Assembly (NCBI GenBank): GCA_964423745.1
Contig: CAYRGG010000062.1
Location: 1-20,863 of the forward strand
Source of the DNA: CAYRGG01 sp964423745
GTDB taxonomy: Bacteria; Pseudomonadota; Gammaproteobacteria; Competibacterales; Competibacteraceae
DNA length: 20,863 nt
Reading direction: 5' to 3'
Shown in pieces: positions 1 through 7,454 of the stretch (position 1 is the stretch's first letter; each line of letters opens with the position of its first letter). The position numbers and the translations under genes were made by a program. The notes beneath the pieces were generated by a model that ran no database searches, was not told the origin of the DNA, and worked only from the letters and a program-made list of their open reading frames with translations.

Positions 1-62
1 AAGTTAACGCCATAACTACCTAAGGGTAGATTTGGGTAAGTTTAACGGAACGGTACAGCGTT

Positions 63-587
63 ATGTCAGAGACATCTTTGCATGCTCGGCCATCTTCCGT
101 AGGTCTGCTGCGACGCTGCGGGGCCATTCTTTACGATACCCTGTTACTCTGTGGTTTGTTGCTGGTGGCTACGGCGTTGGTATTACCGTTAACGGCTGGT
201 GAAGCAGTGAGACCAGGAAATCCTTGGTTTTCCTTCTATTTATTATCAGTCTGTTTTTTATTTTTCGGTTGGTTTTGGACTCATGGTGGCCAGACTTTAG
301 GTATGCGGGCGTGGAAAATCCGTCTTCAGCGCACAGATGGAAAGGGTCTAGGATGGTGGCAAGCCCTGTTACGTTTTTTTCTAGCAAGCCTTTGGATTTT
401 GCCAATGGCTTATGTCAGCCAAGTTTTAAGGTTTGATTATCAGCTGGGTATTGCTGTGGGGCTCGGTTTTTTTGTGTTGACGTTGGCCACCTGTTTTCAC
501 GACCGTTACTCAGACACGATTATGGTGCAGATTGTACCTTCCAAGACCAAAAGATCTTTTTTCGAAAGGAAGACAGGCAATAAATAG
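63..587 (+). CDS. RDD family integral membrane protein
   Basis: A 174-residue inner-membrane protein of the RDD family, whose function is generally unknown. Four hydrophobic segments are visible, at about residues 20-45, 55-73, 103-118 and 127-144. The family marks are the Arg18...Asp25 pair in the first helix (RRCGAILYD), the loop GGQTLGMRAWKIRL at about 75-88, and the C-terminal FHDRYSDT around 145-152. The ATG at 63 begins just before the first helix; the only purine-rich stretch upstream (GGAACGG) is a poor ribosome site. RDD genes commonly face the lptFG operon in gammaproteobacteria, as here. The 3' end lies 12 bases from the left end of the IS481 element, so the reading frame is not interrupted. 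The family call is secure; a molecular role cannot be inferred. Confidence 0.9.
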   Translation: MSETSLHARPSSVGLLRRCGAILYDTLLLCGLLLVATALVLPLTAGEAVRPGNPWFSFYLLSVCFLFFGWFWTHGGQTLGMRAWKIRLQRTDGKGLGWWQALLRFFLASLWILPMAYVSQVLRFDYQLGIAVGLGFFVLTLATCFHDRYSDTIMVQIVPSKTKRSFFERKTGNK

Positions 588-599
588 TCAACCATAAAA

Positions 600-624
600 T
601 GTAGTTGTCAAGACTTAATCTGAC
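600..624 (+). repeat. Left terminal inverted repeat of the IS481 element
   Basis: 25-base end, distal to the transposase start. It shares TGTA at the tip and an inner block TTAATCTGAC (615-624) with the right end. The flanking CATAAAA lies at 593-599. Confidence 0.88.
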
Positions 625-636
625 GGTTTACAGTTA

Positions 637-1698
637 TCAGGCAGGGACACCGGGTGTCAAATAGTGTCTATCTAGGCGTTTGTCTTGAGCCAGCTGTTTC
701 GTCTCCACAAAGGTCTGCCACGGGGTTTTGCCATAACAGAAGCGTCCTGCGTGGGTACGTTCGGTATTATACCAAGCGAGCCACGCATCCAGATCAGTCT
801 GTAGCTCATCGAGGGTGCGGTAGAGTTTCTTGCGAAACGCCACGCTGTAGAACTCCTCGCCTTGGGTTTTGTGAAAGCGTTCACAGATACCGTTGCTCTG
901 AGGACTTCGCACTCGAGTCTTCGTGTGGTCAATGTCTTCAATGGCCAGATACAGCTGATACTCGTGATGTTCCCGGCTACCACAGTATTCTGTGCCACGA
1001 TCCGTGAGCATTCGCAGTACGGGCACATCTTGGTCCTCAAACCAAGGCAACACCCGATCGTTGAGTACATCGGCAGCGACCAGGGCGTTCTTGCGGTCAT
1101 AGAGTTTGGCAAAGGCGACTTTGCTGTAGGTGTCTATCACGGTTTGTTGGTAGATCCGTCCCACACCTTTTACGGTACCCACATAGTAAGTGTCTTGAGC
1201 CACGAGATAACCCGGATGCTCGGTTTCAATCTCACCATGCGCTTGTTTTTCTTCCCGCGCCCGCTCCAAGGCTTTAAGCTGGTCTTCGGTAAGAATTACC
1301 CCCTCTTGGGCGACTTTAGCCTCCAACGCCTTGAGGCGCTTCTTGAAGCACTCCAAGTCATGGCGCTGCCAAATCGAGCGCACCCCGCCGGGGGAGACAA
1401 ACACCCCACGCTTTTTCAACTCGTTAGAGACCCGCAATTGCCCGAAGGCGGGCTGCTCGATGGCAAACTCCACCACCGCCTGCTCCACTTCGGGTGCCAC
1501 GCGGTTGGCCACAATCGGTTTCTTGCGGCTGATCTCTTGCAACGCCCGCTCACCACCGTGATCGTATAACTCCTTAAACCGATAAAAACTATCCCGCGAG
1601 TAGCCCATCACCTTGCACGCTTGGGAGACATTGCCTAACATATCGGCTAAGTTCAAAAGTCCCACTTTGTTCTTGATGATTTTCTCGTCAGTGTTCAT
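637..1698 (-). CDS. IS481-family transposase
   Basis: A 353-residue DDE transposase. The N-terminal third has helix-turn-helix features of the IS481/IS3 type (about residues 10-60, including NVSQACKVMGYSRDSFYRF, and a second around 75-115). The catalytic integrase-core domain shows Asp169 (AQDTYYVG), Asp233 (MLTDRGTEYC) and Glu273 (SPQSNGICERFHKT), so the DDE triad is complete. The C-terminal AWLAWYNTERTH...GKTPWQTF is typical of the family. An AGGAG ribosome site precedes the ATG by about seven bases. There is no frameshift or internal stop, and both element ends are present, so the copy looks capable of moving. The start lies 78 bases beyond the lptG stop on the same strand. Confidence 0.95.
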   Translation of the reverse strand: MNTDEKIIKNKVGLLNLADMLGNVSQACKVMGYSRDSFYRFKELYDHGGERALQEISRKKPIVANRVAPEVEQAVVEFAIEQPAFGQLRVSNELKKRGVFVSPGGVRSIWQRHDLECFKKRLKALEAKVAQEGVILTEDQLKALERAREEKQAHGEIETEHPGYLVAQDTYYVGTVKGVGRIYQQTVIDTYSKVAFAKLYDRKNALVAADVLNDRVLPWFEDQDVPVLRMLTDRGTEYCGSREHHEYQLYLAIEDIDHTKTRVRSPQSNGICERFHKTQGEEFYSVAFRKKLYRTLDELQTDLDAWLAWYNTERTHAGRFCYGKTPWQTFVETKQLAQDKRLDRHYLTPGVPA

Positions 1699-1737
1699 CT
1701 CACACTCCTCGTTATTTCCAATCAGTTTATCAGAAGT

Positions 1738-1762
1738 GTCAGATTAAATCTTAGCTAATACA
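1738..1762 (-). repeat. Right terminal inverted repeat of the IS481 element
   Basis: 25-base end on the transposase-start side. Read on the minus strand it starts TGTA and ends TTAATCTGAC, matching 20 of 25 positions of the left end. It is followed by the second CATAAAA copy at 1763-1769. Confidence 0.88.
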
Positions 1763-1776
1763 CATAAAATCTCCCG

Positions 1777-2838
1777 CTAAGGTACTCGGCGCAGTGCAAA
1801 GGTGCCTGCTATTGAAAACAGCAGAACTGGTATTATGGCGCCCAACAGCGGGGACTGAGTATAAAAAAGAACAGCATTGCCGATTAGACGGTTGACCAGG
1901 AAAAACAGCAAACCCAAACAAATCCCAATCATCAGCCGTTTGCCACGGGTTAGAGTACGTTGCGGCGAAAAGACAAAAGGCATGGCTAGATACAAAATGG
2001 CTAGATTAGCAAATGGCGCCAATACCTTGGTCCACCAAGCAAACTGTTGTTGTCGCGCGTCTAATCCATTGCTCTGCAAATAGCTAATATACTTTTGCAG
2101 ATCCCGCATGGAAAGATCTTCTGGTTCGATGGCGAGTACTTCCAGGAGATCGGGGTTGATACCTAGATCTAACCTCAGTTTGGAAAATTGTTCAATTGTG
2201 ACTGCATTGTTTTGTATGTCATTTCGACGGACTCGGTCTAATATCCATCCTCCTTTGTCATAACGGGCTTCTTGCGCCCATGCTATGGAGGTTAATCGAG
2301 TATCTGTCGTCACTTCATAGAGATAAATATCGGCTAAACGAAATCCTGGTAAGACCCCGTTGACATGAATAAAATAATTACCATCTCGAGCCCAGAAGCC
2401 CTGTCCCATGCGGATGGCTACGGCTTCTGCTCGAGCGTTAGCCCGCAAATCTTGCGCTTGTCGTTCTGTGTAGGGAGCCACAAATTCACCGAGTAGTAAT
2501 GCCCCAAGACTGAGAAGAAGACCTATCAACATCACTGGCCAAACCAGGCGTAACACAGAAATACCCGCCATGCGCATGGCCACCACTTCACTGCCACTGT
2601 TGAGTTGACCCATACCTAATAAGCCGCCTAGCAACAAGGCCACAGGAAAGACCTCATGGGCACGGCGGGGCAGCGTCAAGGCGATATAGTGAAATATTTT
2701 TTTTAAATCATAACCCCCTTGCAGGTTGTCCAGCTCTTCTAAAAGTCCTATCAAGGCTTCCAGTGCTAACAGCACCAGTAATGTAATCAAGGTAGGTCCA
2801 AGGACTGCTTTAAAAATATAATGATCTAAATGGCGCAC
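1777..2838 (-). CDS. lptG: LPS export ABC transporter permease LptG
   Basis: A 353-residue inner-membrane permease (YjgP/YjgQ family). With LptF it forms the transmembrane part of the LptB2FG exporter, which pulls lipopolysaccharide out of the inner membrane into the LptC-LptA bridge. The expected pattern is present: two N-terminal helix pairs (about 10-33 and 52-80), the conserved stretch GLLGMGQLNSGSEVVAMRMA (about 72-91) that contains the coupling helix for the ATPase, a periplasmic beta-jellyroll region (about 125-265), and three C-terminal helices. It starts with GTG, three bases after the lptF stop, with an AAAGGA ribosome site in the end of lptF, so the pair is one translationally linked operon. 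The stop lies seven bases from the IS481 target duplication. Length is normal for the family. Confidence 0.96.
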   Translation of the reverse strand: MRHLDHYIFKAVLGPTLITLLVLLALEALIGLLEELDNLQGGYDLKKIFHYIALTLPRRAHEVFPVALLLGGLLGMGQLNSGSEVVAMRMAGISVLRLVWPVMLIGLLLSLGALLLGEFVAPYTERQAQDLRANARAEAVAIRMGQGFWARDGNYFIHVNGVLPGFRLADIYLYEVTTDTRLTSIAWAQEARYDKGGWILDRVRRNDIQNNAVTIEQFSKLRLDLGINPDLLEVLAIEPEDLSMRDLQKYISYLQSNGLDARQQQFAWWTKVLAPFANLAILYLAMPFVFSPQRTLTRGKRLMIGICLGLLFFLVNRLIGNAVLFYTQSPLLGAIIPVLLFSIAGTFALRRVP

Positions 2839-2841
2839 CGT

Positions 2842-3990
2842 TTATCCTTTGTCCGTGGCCAACGGCGCAGTTCGACGAAGACCAATAATTTGCAGCCAGC
2901 TAAGTCTTTCGTAGCCTATGGATAAACCATTACCATAGCGATACCACCACAATGCAACGCCCAGCAGAATGGGTAGGCTATGTACCCACCAGAGACCCAG
3001 AGGTTGCCAAAGGACGCCATTCGCCAACCATGCATAGCCTATTTCCAGTAAATTAGAATAAATGATATAGACCAAAATAGCGGCTACAACGCGGCCGTAG
3101 CGACCTTCTCGCGGTTGGGTATGGGCTAACAGAGGGGCCAGAAAGCCCAGTACGAGAAGCGTCAAAGGACTGGCAAACCGTTCGTGAAGTTCGGCCCGAT
3201 GGATAGGCGATGGAGATTTTATGAGCTGCACGGTTGGAATGGCCTCTCGTTTTATTTCCGTTTGCTGGATAGGTTGGTTATCTATTTGAAATATCAATTT
3301 TTGAAAGTATAGGGTACCCGCTTTACCGCTACCGGGTGCTCCCTGGTAACGATAGCCGTTCTCTAAAACAACATAACGAATGCCGGATTCTGGATTGATT
3401 TTTTGATGGCCACGCCGACTCGTGATTACAGCAACGTGGTCGTCAGCGATGCTGCGAATAAAAATATTGTGGAGTTCTTGACCGTCGTCGCTGGTATCAC
3501 CTACATAGATCACATATTTGCCATTGTTTAATTCACGAAAAGTCCCTGGTTTAACGATAGAGATCTGGGCGTTTTGACGAGCCTGGAACTGGAGTTCAAG
3601 GTGTAGCTCCATGCAAATGGGAACTAAGTATAATGACAAACCTGTCAAAACCAGCGTCATGGGCAACAGCAACAAAAACAAAGGCCGATAGATGATGCTA
3701 GGTCCACCGCCGCAGGCACTCAATGCGACCATCTCATTATCTTGGTAGAGGCGGCCCAACGTCAGCACCACACTGAGCAGCAGTGCAGGGGGTATTAGAA
3801 TCACCAGGAACCGAATGGCCTGCAAACCAATCATAAGCCATATAACATCTTGAGCCAGCAAACCGCTGGCAGCTTGACCGAAATAGCCAGCGAGCCGAAA
3901 ACTCAGTACAGTAGTGAGAAGAACCATCACCGTAGCGAAAAAGGTTAGCGTAATTTCTTTGATGAGGTAGCGATCAGTTCTCAATAACAC
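2842..3990 (-). CDS. lptF: LPS export ABC transporter permease LptF
   Basis: A 382-residue partner of LptG in the lipopolysaccharide exporter. Helices lie at about 12-33 and 45-78, followed by the coupling-helix region LGRLYQDNEMVALSACGGG (78-96), a further helix pair, a periplasmic jellyroll domain (about 125-265, including VIYVGDTSDDGQELHNIFI), and C-terminal helices from about residue 270. PREGRYGRVVAAILVY near 295-310 and the following NLLEIGYAWL are family marks. The start is GTG at 3990 (coding MLLRTDRYL), preceded by GGGAGG about ten bases upstream. It is divergent from pepA across 145 bases. LptF is normally about 365 residues long, so this copy is intact. Confidence 0.96.
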   Translation of the reverse strand: MLLRTDRYLIKEITLTFFATVMVLLTTVLSFRLAGYFGQAASGLLAQDVIWLMIGLQAIRFLVILIPPALLLSVVLTLGRLYQDNEMVALSACGGGPSIIYRPLFLLLLPMTLVLTGLSLYLVPICMELHLELQFQARQNAQISIVKPGTFRELNNGKYVIYVGDTSDDGQELHNIFIRSIADDHVAVITSRRGHQKINPESGIRYVVLENGYRYQGAPGSGKAGTLYFQKLIFQIDNQPIQQTEIKREAIPTVQLIKSPSPIHRAELHERFASPLTLLVLGFLAPLLAHTQPREGRYGRVVAAILVYIIYSNLLEIGYAWLANGVLWQPLGLWWVHSLPILLGVALWWYRYGNGLSIGYERLSWLQIIGLRRTAPLATDKG

Positions 3991-4045
3991 ACCCGGTTTA
4001 CCTCCCGAGGTTAGCGTTTGCTAGGAAAAAAAGTTACACTTCAGC

Positions 4046-4075
4046 GCTATAAAACTTCCCGCTGAACGCTTGCAA
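4046..4075 (-). promoter_or_regulatory. Candidate promoter for lptF-lptG
   Basis: On the minus strand TTGCAA (4075-4070) and TATAGC (4051-4046) are separated by 18 bases, each matching four of six sigma-70 consensus positions. The pair lies about 55 bases upstream of the lptF GTG, in the divergent lptF/pepA gap. The match is modest. Confidence 0.3.
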
Positions 4076-4135
4076 ATCATACGGTTTTGAGCATCATCAG
4101 TAGCCAACTAATTAGTTAGTCATTGGGAGCAGCAG

Positions 4136-5653
4136 ATGGAGTTCACGGTAAAAAGTGGTAGTCCAGAAAAACAGCGTACTGCCTGTCTCATTTTAGGTAT
4201 CTACGAATCACGTCGGCTTTCCCCCGCCGCTGAACAGTTTGACCATGCTTTTGAGGGTTATCTCTCGAATATCCTGCGACGTGGCGATATGGAAGGTAAA
4301 GTAAACCAAACCTTATTGCTAATTCATCCGCCGGATACCGCCCTTTGTGATCGTCTTTTATTGGTCGGTTGTGGTAAAGAACGGGATCTTGACGATGGAC
4401 GTTATCGCAAACTCATCGCCAAAGCAGTTAATACCCTAAACGATACAGGCACCACTGAAGCCGTTTGCTACCTCACTGATATCAATGTTAAAGGTCGCGA
4501 TAGCGCTTGGAAAATTCGCCAGTCTATTGAAGCGACCGAAACCGCGTTGTATCGGTTTGACGAACTTAAAAGCAAGACCGAGGCTCCACGCCGTCCCTTA
4601 CGCAAGATTATACTTACTGTGCCCAATCGCCGGGAGTTATCAGCGGGTGAACACGCGGTTCAAGAAGGCATGGCCATTGCGGCCGGTGTTAAGTTGGCGA
4701 AAGATTTAGCTAATCGGCCCGGTAACATATGCACACCCACCCATCTTGCTGAACAAGCTGTCCGCTTGGCCGAGACCTTTCCGACGATCCAGACGCAAGT
4801 TTTAGAAGAAGCAGAGATGGAAGAGTTAGGTATGGGCTCGCTACTCTCGGTAGCTCGTGGTAGTGCGCAACCGGCCAAACTCATCCTATTAGATTACAGA
4901 AATGCGCCTCAAGAGCAGCGGCCTTTTGCTTTGGTGGGCAAAGGCGTTACTTTTGATTCCGGCGGTATCTCTATTAAGCCCAGCAGCGCCATGGATGAAA
5001 TGAAATTTGATATGGGGGGTGCGGCCAGTGTTTTGGGGACATTGCGAGCCTGCGCCGAATTAGAATTGCCCATCAATGTGGTAGGACTCGTACCCGCCGT
5101 AGAAAATATGCCGGGTGGCCGTGCTACTAAACCTGGTGATGTGGTCACCAGTCTTTCCGGGCAAACTATAGAAATCCTCAATACCGATGCAGAAGGACGG
5201 CTGATTCTTTGCGATGCACTAACCTACTGCGAACGCTATGAACCGGTCACAGTTATCGATATTGCTACCCTGACAGGGGCTTGTATCATTGCCCTAGGTC
5301 GTCATCCCCATGGCCTTTTTAGTAACCATAGTCCCTTGGCTAACGATATTATCAACGCCGGTCGCGCTGCTGCTGATCAAGCCTGGGAACTGCCGTTGTG
5401 GGAAGAGTATCAAGAACAATTGGATAGCAATTTTGCTGATGTAGCTAATATTGGTGGCCGCGAGGCAGGTGCCATCACAGCAGCGTCTTTTCTAGCGCGG
5501 TTCACCAAAAAACTACACTGGGCGCACTTGGATATTGCCGGCACCGCTTGGAAAACAGGCAAAGAAAAAGGCGCCACGGGACGGCCAGTACCTCTTTTAG
5601 TGCAATACTTGCTAGATCGTCTCCATGAGACAGGCCACAAACACACTGACTAA
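4136..5653 (+). CDS. pepA: Leucyl aminopeptidase (PepA, M17 family)
   Basis: A 505-residue cytosolic hexameric metallo-aminopeptidase that removes N-terminal residues, preferring leucine; in Escherichia coli the protein also binds DNA in Xer recombination and carAB control. The C-terminal catalytic domain shows the metal and active-site residues Lys269 and Asp274 (VGKGVTFDSGG), Lys281, Asp292, and Asp351/Glu353/Arg355 in the signature NTDAEGRL (349-356). The N-terminal macro-like domain spans about 1-160. A GGGAG ribosome site lies about six bases before the ATG. holC begins three bases after the stop. The order lptFG divergent from pepA-holC is a conserved gammaproteobacterial arrangement. 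Length and motifs are complete. Confidence 0.97.
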   Translation: MEFTVKSGSPEKQRTACLILGIYESRRLSPAAEQFDHAFEGYLSNILRRGDMEGKVNQTLLLIHPPDTALCDRLLLVGCGKERDLDDGRYRKLIAKAVNTLNDTGTTEAVCYLTDINVKGRDSAWKIRQSIEATETALYRFDELKSKTEAPRRPLRKIILTVPNRRELSAGEHAVQEGMAIAAGVKLAKDLANRPGNICTPTHLAEQAVRLAETFPTIQTQVLEEAEMEELGMGSLLSVARGSAQPAKLILLDYRNAPQEQRPFALVGKGVTFDSGGISIKPSSAMDEMKFDMGGAASVLGTLRACAELELPINVVGLVPAVENMPGGRATKPGDVVTSLSGQTIEILNTDAEGRLILCDALTYCERYEPVTVIDIATLTGACIIALGRHPHGLFSNHSPLANDIINAGRAAADQAWELPLWEEYQEQLDSNFADVANIGGREAGAITAASFLARFTKKLHWAHLDIAGTAWKTGKEKGATGRPVPLLVQYLLDRLHETGHKHTD

Positions 5654-5656
5654 ATT

Positions 5657-6082
5657 GTGCCCCGCGTCGATTTTTATATTCTCTCCCAACCAGCGCCTGA
5701 CGCCCGGGCGCTATTAGCCTGCCGTCTTATTGAAAAAATCTATAAACTTGGTCACATCGTTTACATTCATGCTATCTCTGCCGAACATGGCCAGCAACTA
5801 GACGATCTACTGTGGACCTTTCGTCAGGGTAGTTTTGTGCCCCACGGATTATATCCTCCTGCCGCCGATGACCACTCCCCGGTGTTGATCGGTTGGACTT
5901 CTGACCCGAACACGCAGGCGGATGTCCTGGTGAATATGACCCACGAGGTACCGGAGTTTTTTGCACGTTTTGCCCGGGTTGTTGAACTAGTGGATCAGGA
6001 CCCTGATACGCTGTCGCAATCCCGCATCCGCTTTCGCTTTTACCGAGAGCAAGGCTGTGAGCCGGAATCTCATCGCGTATAA
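5657..6082 (+). CDS. holC: DNA polymerase III chi subunit (HolC)
   Basis: A 141-residue chi subunit of the polymerase III clamp loader. In the family it bridges the psi subunit to the C-terminal tail of single-stranded-DNA-binding protein. The hallmark stretch DDLLWTFRQGSFVPHG (about 49-64) and later VLVNMT and FARVVELVD (about 90-115) identify it, although overall sequence is weakly conserved in this family. The start is GTG at 5657, three bases after the pepA TAA, with no clear ribosome site of its own, so translation is probably coupled to pepA. The usual downstream neighbour valS is absent; a DUF29 gene follows. Confidence 0.93.
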   Translation: MPRVDFYILSQPAPDARALLACRLIEKIYKLGHIVYIHAISAEHGQQLDDLLWTFRQGSFVPHGLYPPAADDHSPVLIGWTSDPNTQADVLVNMTHEVPEFFARFARVVELVDQDPDTLSQSRIRFRFYREQGCEPESHRV

Positions 6083-6138
6083 GTTGTTTCAAGAAGGCAC
6101 TTAATACAAAAACTTACTCAGCACAAAGGCGAACAACG

Positions 6139-6567
6139 ATGAGCTATGAGAGCGATTTTTATGCTTGGGTCAATGAACAAACTGCGCAGCTACGTGCAGG
6201 TCAGTTGACAACACTTGATGTTGAACATATCGCAGAGGAATTGGAAGATTTGGGCAAGGGCATAAAAAGAGAACTGATGAGTCGTTTGACTACTCTGTTA
6301 GCTCACTTGCTAAAATGGGAATTCCAGCCGAGTAAACGTTCTACAAGCTGGGAAGTCACAATTGATAACCAACGCCTAGACTTAAACGATCTTCTCGATG
6401 AAAATCCAAGCCTCAAGTCCCAATTAGAGGAAGTTATCGCAAAAGCTTACAAACGTGCAGTGGGCGAAGCACGCAAGCAAACTCTACTGGATAAATCAGT
6501 TTTTCCAGCGTATTGCCCCTATACAGAAAGGCAAATTTTAGATCAAGATTTTTGGCCAAATCAGTAA
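6139..6567 (+). CDS. DUF29 family protein
   Basis: A 142-residue soluble protein. It matches the DUF29 pattern: an N-terminal YESDFYAWVNEQTAQLRAG, then HIAEELEDLGKGIKRELMSR (about 30-49), a helix with LLAHLLKWEFQP (about 52-63), a SWEVTIDNQR segment near 69-78, and the C-terminal FPAYCPYTERQILDQDFWP (about 122-140). DUF29 proteins are common, often in many copies, in cyanobacteria and some gammaproteobacteria. Their function is unknown. The predicted fold is largely helical. It lies 56 bases after holC on the same strand with a weak ribosome site, so co-transcription is possible but not shown. It converges on the DUF547 gene. Confidence 0.88.
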   Translation: MSYESDFYAWVNEQTAQLRAGQLTTLDVEHIAEELEDLGKGIKRELMSRLTTLLAHLLKWEFQPSKRSTSWEVTIDNQRLDLNDLLDENPSLKSQLEEVIAKAYKRAVGEARKQTLLDKSVFPAYCPYTERQILDQDFWPNQ

Positions 6568-6641
6568 TGCGCTATCTATCCTAGCACCATGATAAGGCAG
6601 AGTACCGAAAAGCCTTCTTTCCAGTATTCTCCGATAACTAA

Positions 6642-7454
6642 CTATTTATCTGACGTATCGTTCAGCGCCCAATCATAGTTTAAATGCTTTATGGGAACTT
6701 GTTCCTCGCGAATCTGTTGCTGGGCTTCCGGGGTGTCCGCCAATAATTCAGCATAGCGGGCAAACACGCTTTCAAGGGAATTAAAGCCCCCATGGCCCTG
6801 CTCAAAGTCCTCGCCGTACCAATCGAAAATCTTAGATACTTCTAGGGTTTCTGAATCCGGGTTGTAACGGTTGCGGGACTTATCCCCTAAAAATCGTTTA
6901 AAACTATCCTCCAACTGGGCATCTAAACGTTCAGCGGTGAAGGCTTCGTCCCGCAAAGCGGGACAACCGATGGAAGCACACACCACCGCCACATGGATAC
7001 GGGGTTCGTCGTAAACGCCGGGTGCGCGTATCAAACCATGTTCCACATCATCCAAGTGCCGCTCTTCGCCCAATAAAGTAAAAAAACGTTTTTTCCAGGG
7101 GCTTTGCAACCACGAACCTAAATCTTTGATGGAATCAAGCTCAGGATAACGGGTTAGCACCAGTTCGATAGTAAAGGCGTTATAGGCATTGATAAGAAAC
7201 GCTAATTGTTGCTCTTTACTCCAACTGTCAAAGGTGTTTTGAGTGACGCTGGAGAGATTATCCAGATAATCTTGAAGTTGTTGGCGATCTTCTTGAAATC
7301 CCTTGTAATCCACCTGAGAGGCATTTCCCTCGTCGATCCATGTAACATGTTTTTTGACCAGTTCATCCCATTGAGGGTGCTGGTGGTCAAAGCCAGTTTG
7401 CCCATTGGCGCTGCTAGCCATTAACAGCAATAACAGTAGCAATAAATAGTGCAT
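6642..7454 (-). CDS. Exported DUF547 domain protein
   Basis: A 270-residue protein with a clear N-terminal export signal: a leucine run at residues 4-11, then a probable signal-peptidase I site around ASSANGQ (13-19). It has no lipobox. The mature part is a DUF547 domain, recognised from AFLINAYNAFTIELVLTRYP (85-104), DDVEHGLIR (135-143) and RIHVAVVCASIGCPALRDEA (152-171). Cys159 and Cys164 are the only cysteines I find in the protein; they form a CX4C pair. The function of the domain is not established. The ATG shares one base with the stop codon of the upstream flavoprotein gene (TAATG), which indicates translational coupling and a joint role. It is expected in the periplasm. Confidence 0.9.
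   Translation of the reverse strand: MHYLLLLLLLLMASSANGQTGFDHQHPQWDELVKKHVTWIDEGNASQVDYKGFQEDRQQLQDYLDNLSSVTQNTFDSWSKEQQLAFLINAYNAFTIELVLTRYPELDSIKDLGSWLQSPWKKRFFTLLGEERHLDDVEHGLIRAPGVYDEPRIHVAVVCASIGCPALRDEAFTAERLDAQLEDSFKRFLGDKSRNRYNPDSETLEVSKIFDWYGEDFEQGHGGFNSLESVFARYAELLADTPEAQQQIREEQVPIKHLNYDWALNDTSDK

Larger units (their letters stand above)
600..1762 (-). mobile_element. Complete IS481-family insertion sequence with 7-bp target duplication
   Basis: The 1163-bp element carries one transposase gene on the minus strand. Its termini match as inverted repeats over 25 bases (600-624 and 1738-1762, 20 of 25 identical), and both begin TGTA. It is flanked by a direct repeat CATAAAA at 593-599 and 1763-1769, which I read as the target duplication. 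An 8-bp duplication is equally possible, because the next base is T on both sides. Size, ends and duplication length fit the IS481 family. Without the element the stop codons of the RDD gene and lptG would lie 19 bases apart, so the insertion hit a very short convergent gap and broke no gene. The transposase points the same way as lptFG and could be read through from that operon. Confidence 0.92.

Noticed and set aside
16..29. Short hairpin CTACC-TAAG-GGTAG before the RDD gene
   Set aside because: A five-base stem without a T-run; it could be chance, and the upstream context is cut by the window edge.
862..1569. 235-codon open frame on the plus strand inside the IS481 element
   Set aside because: It is opposite the transposase gene, shows no domain pattern and is a shadow of that gene's codon bias.
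6594..6616. AAGGC...GCCTT inverted repeat between the DUF29 and DUF547 genes as a terminator
   Set aside because: Only a five-base stem with a 13-base loop and a broken T stretch; too weak to call.
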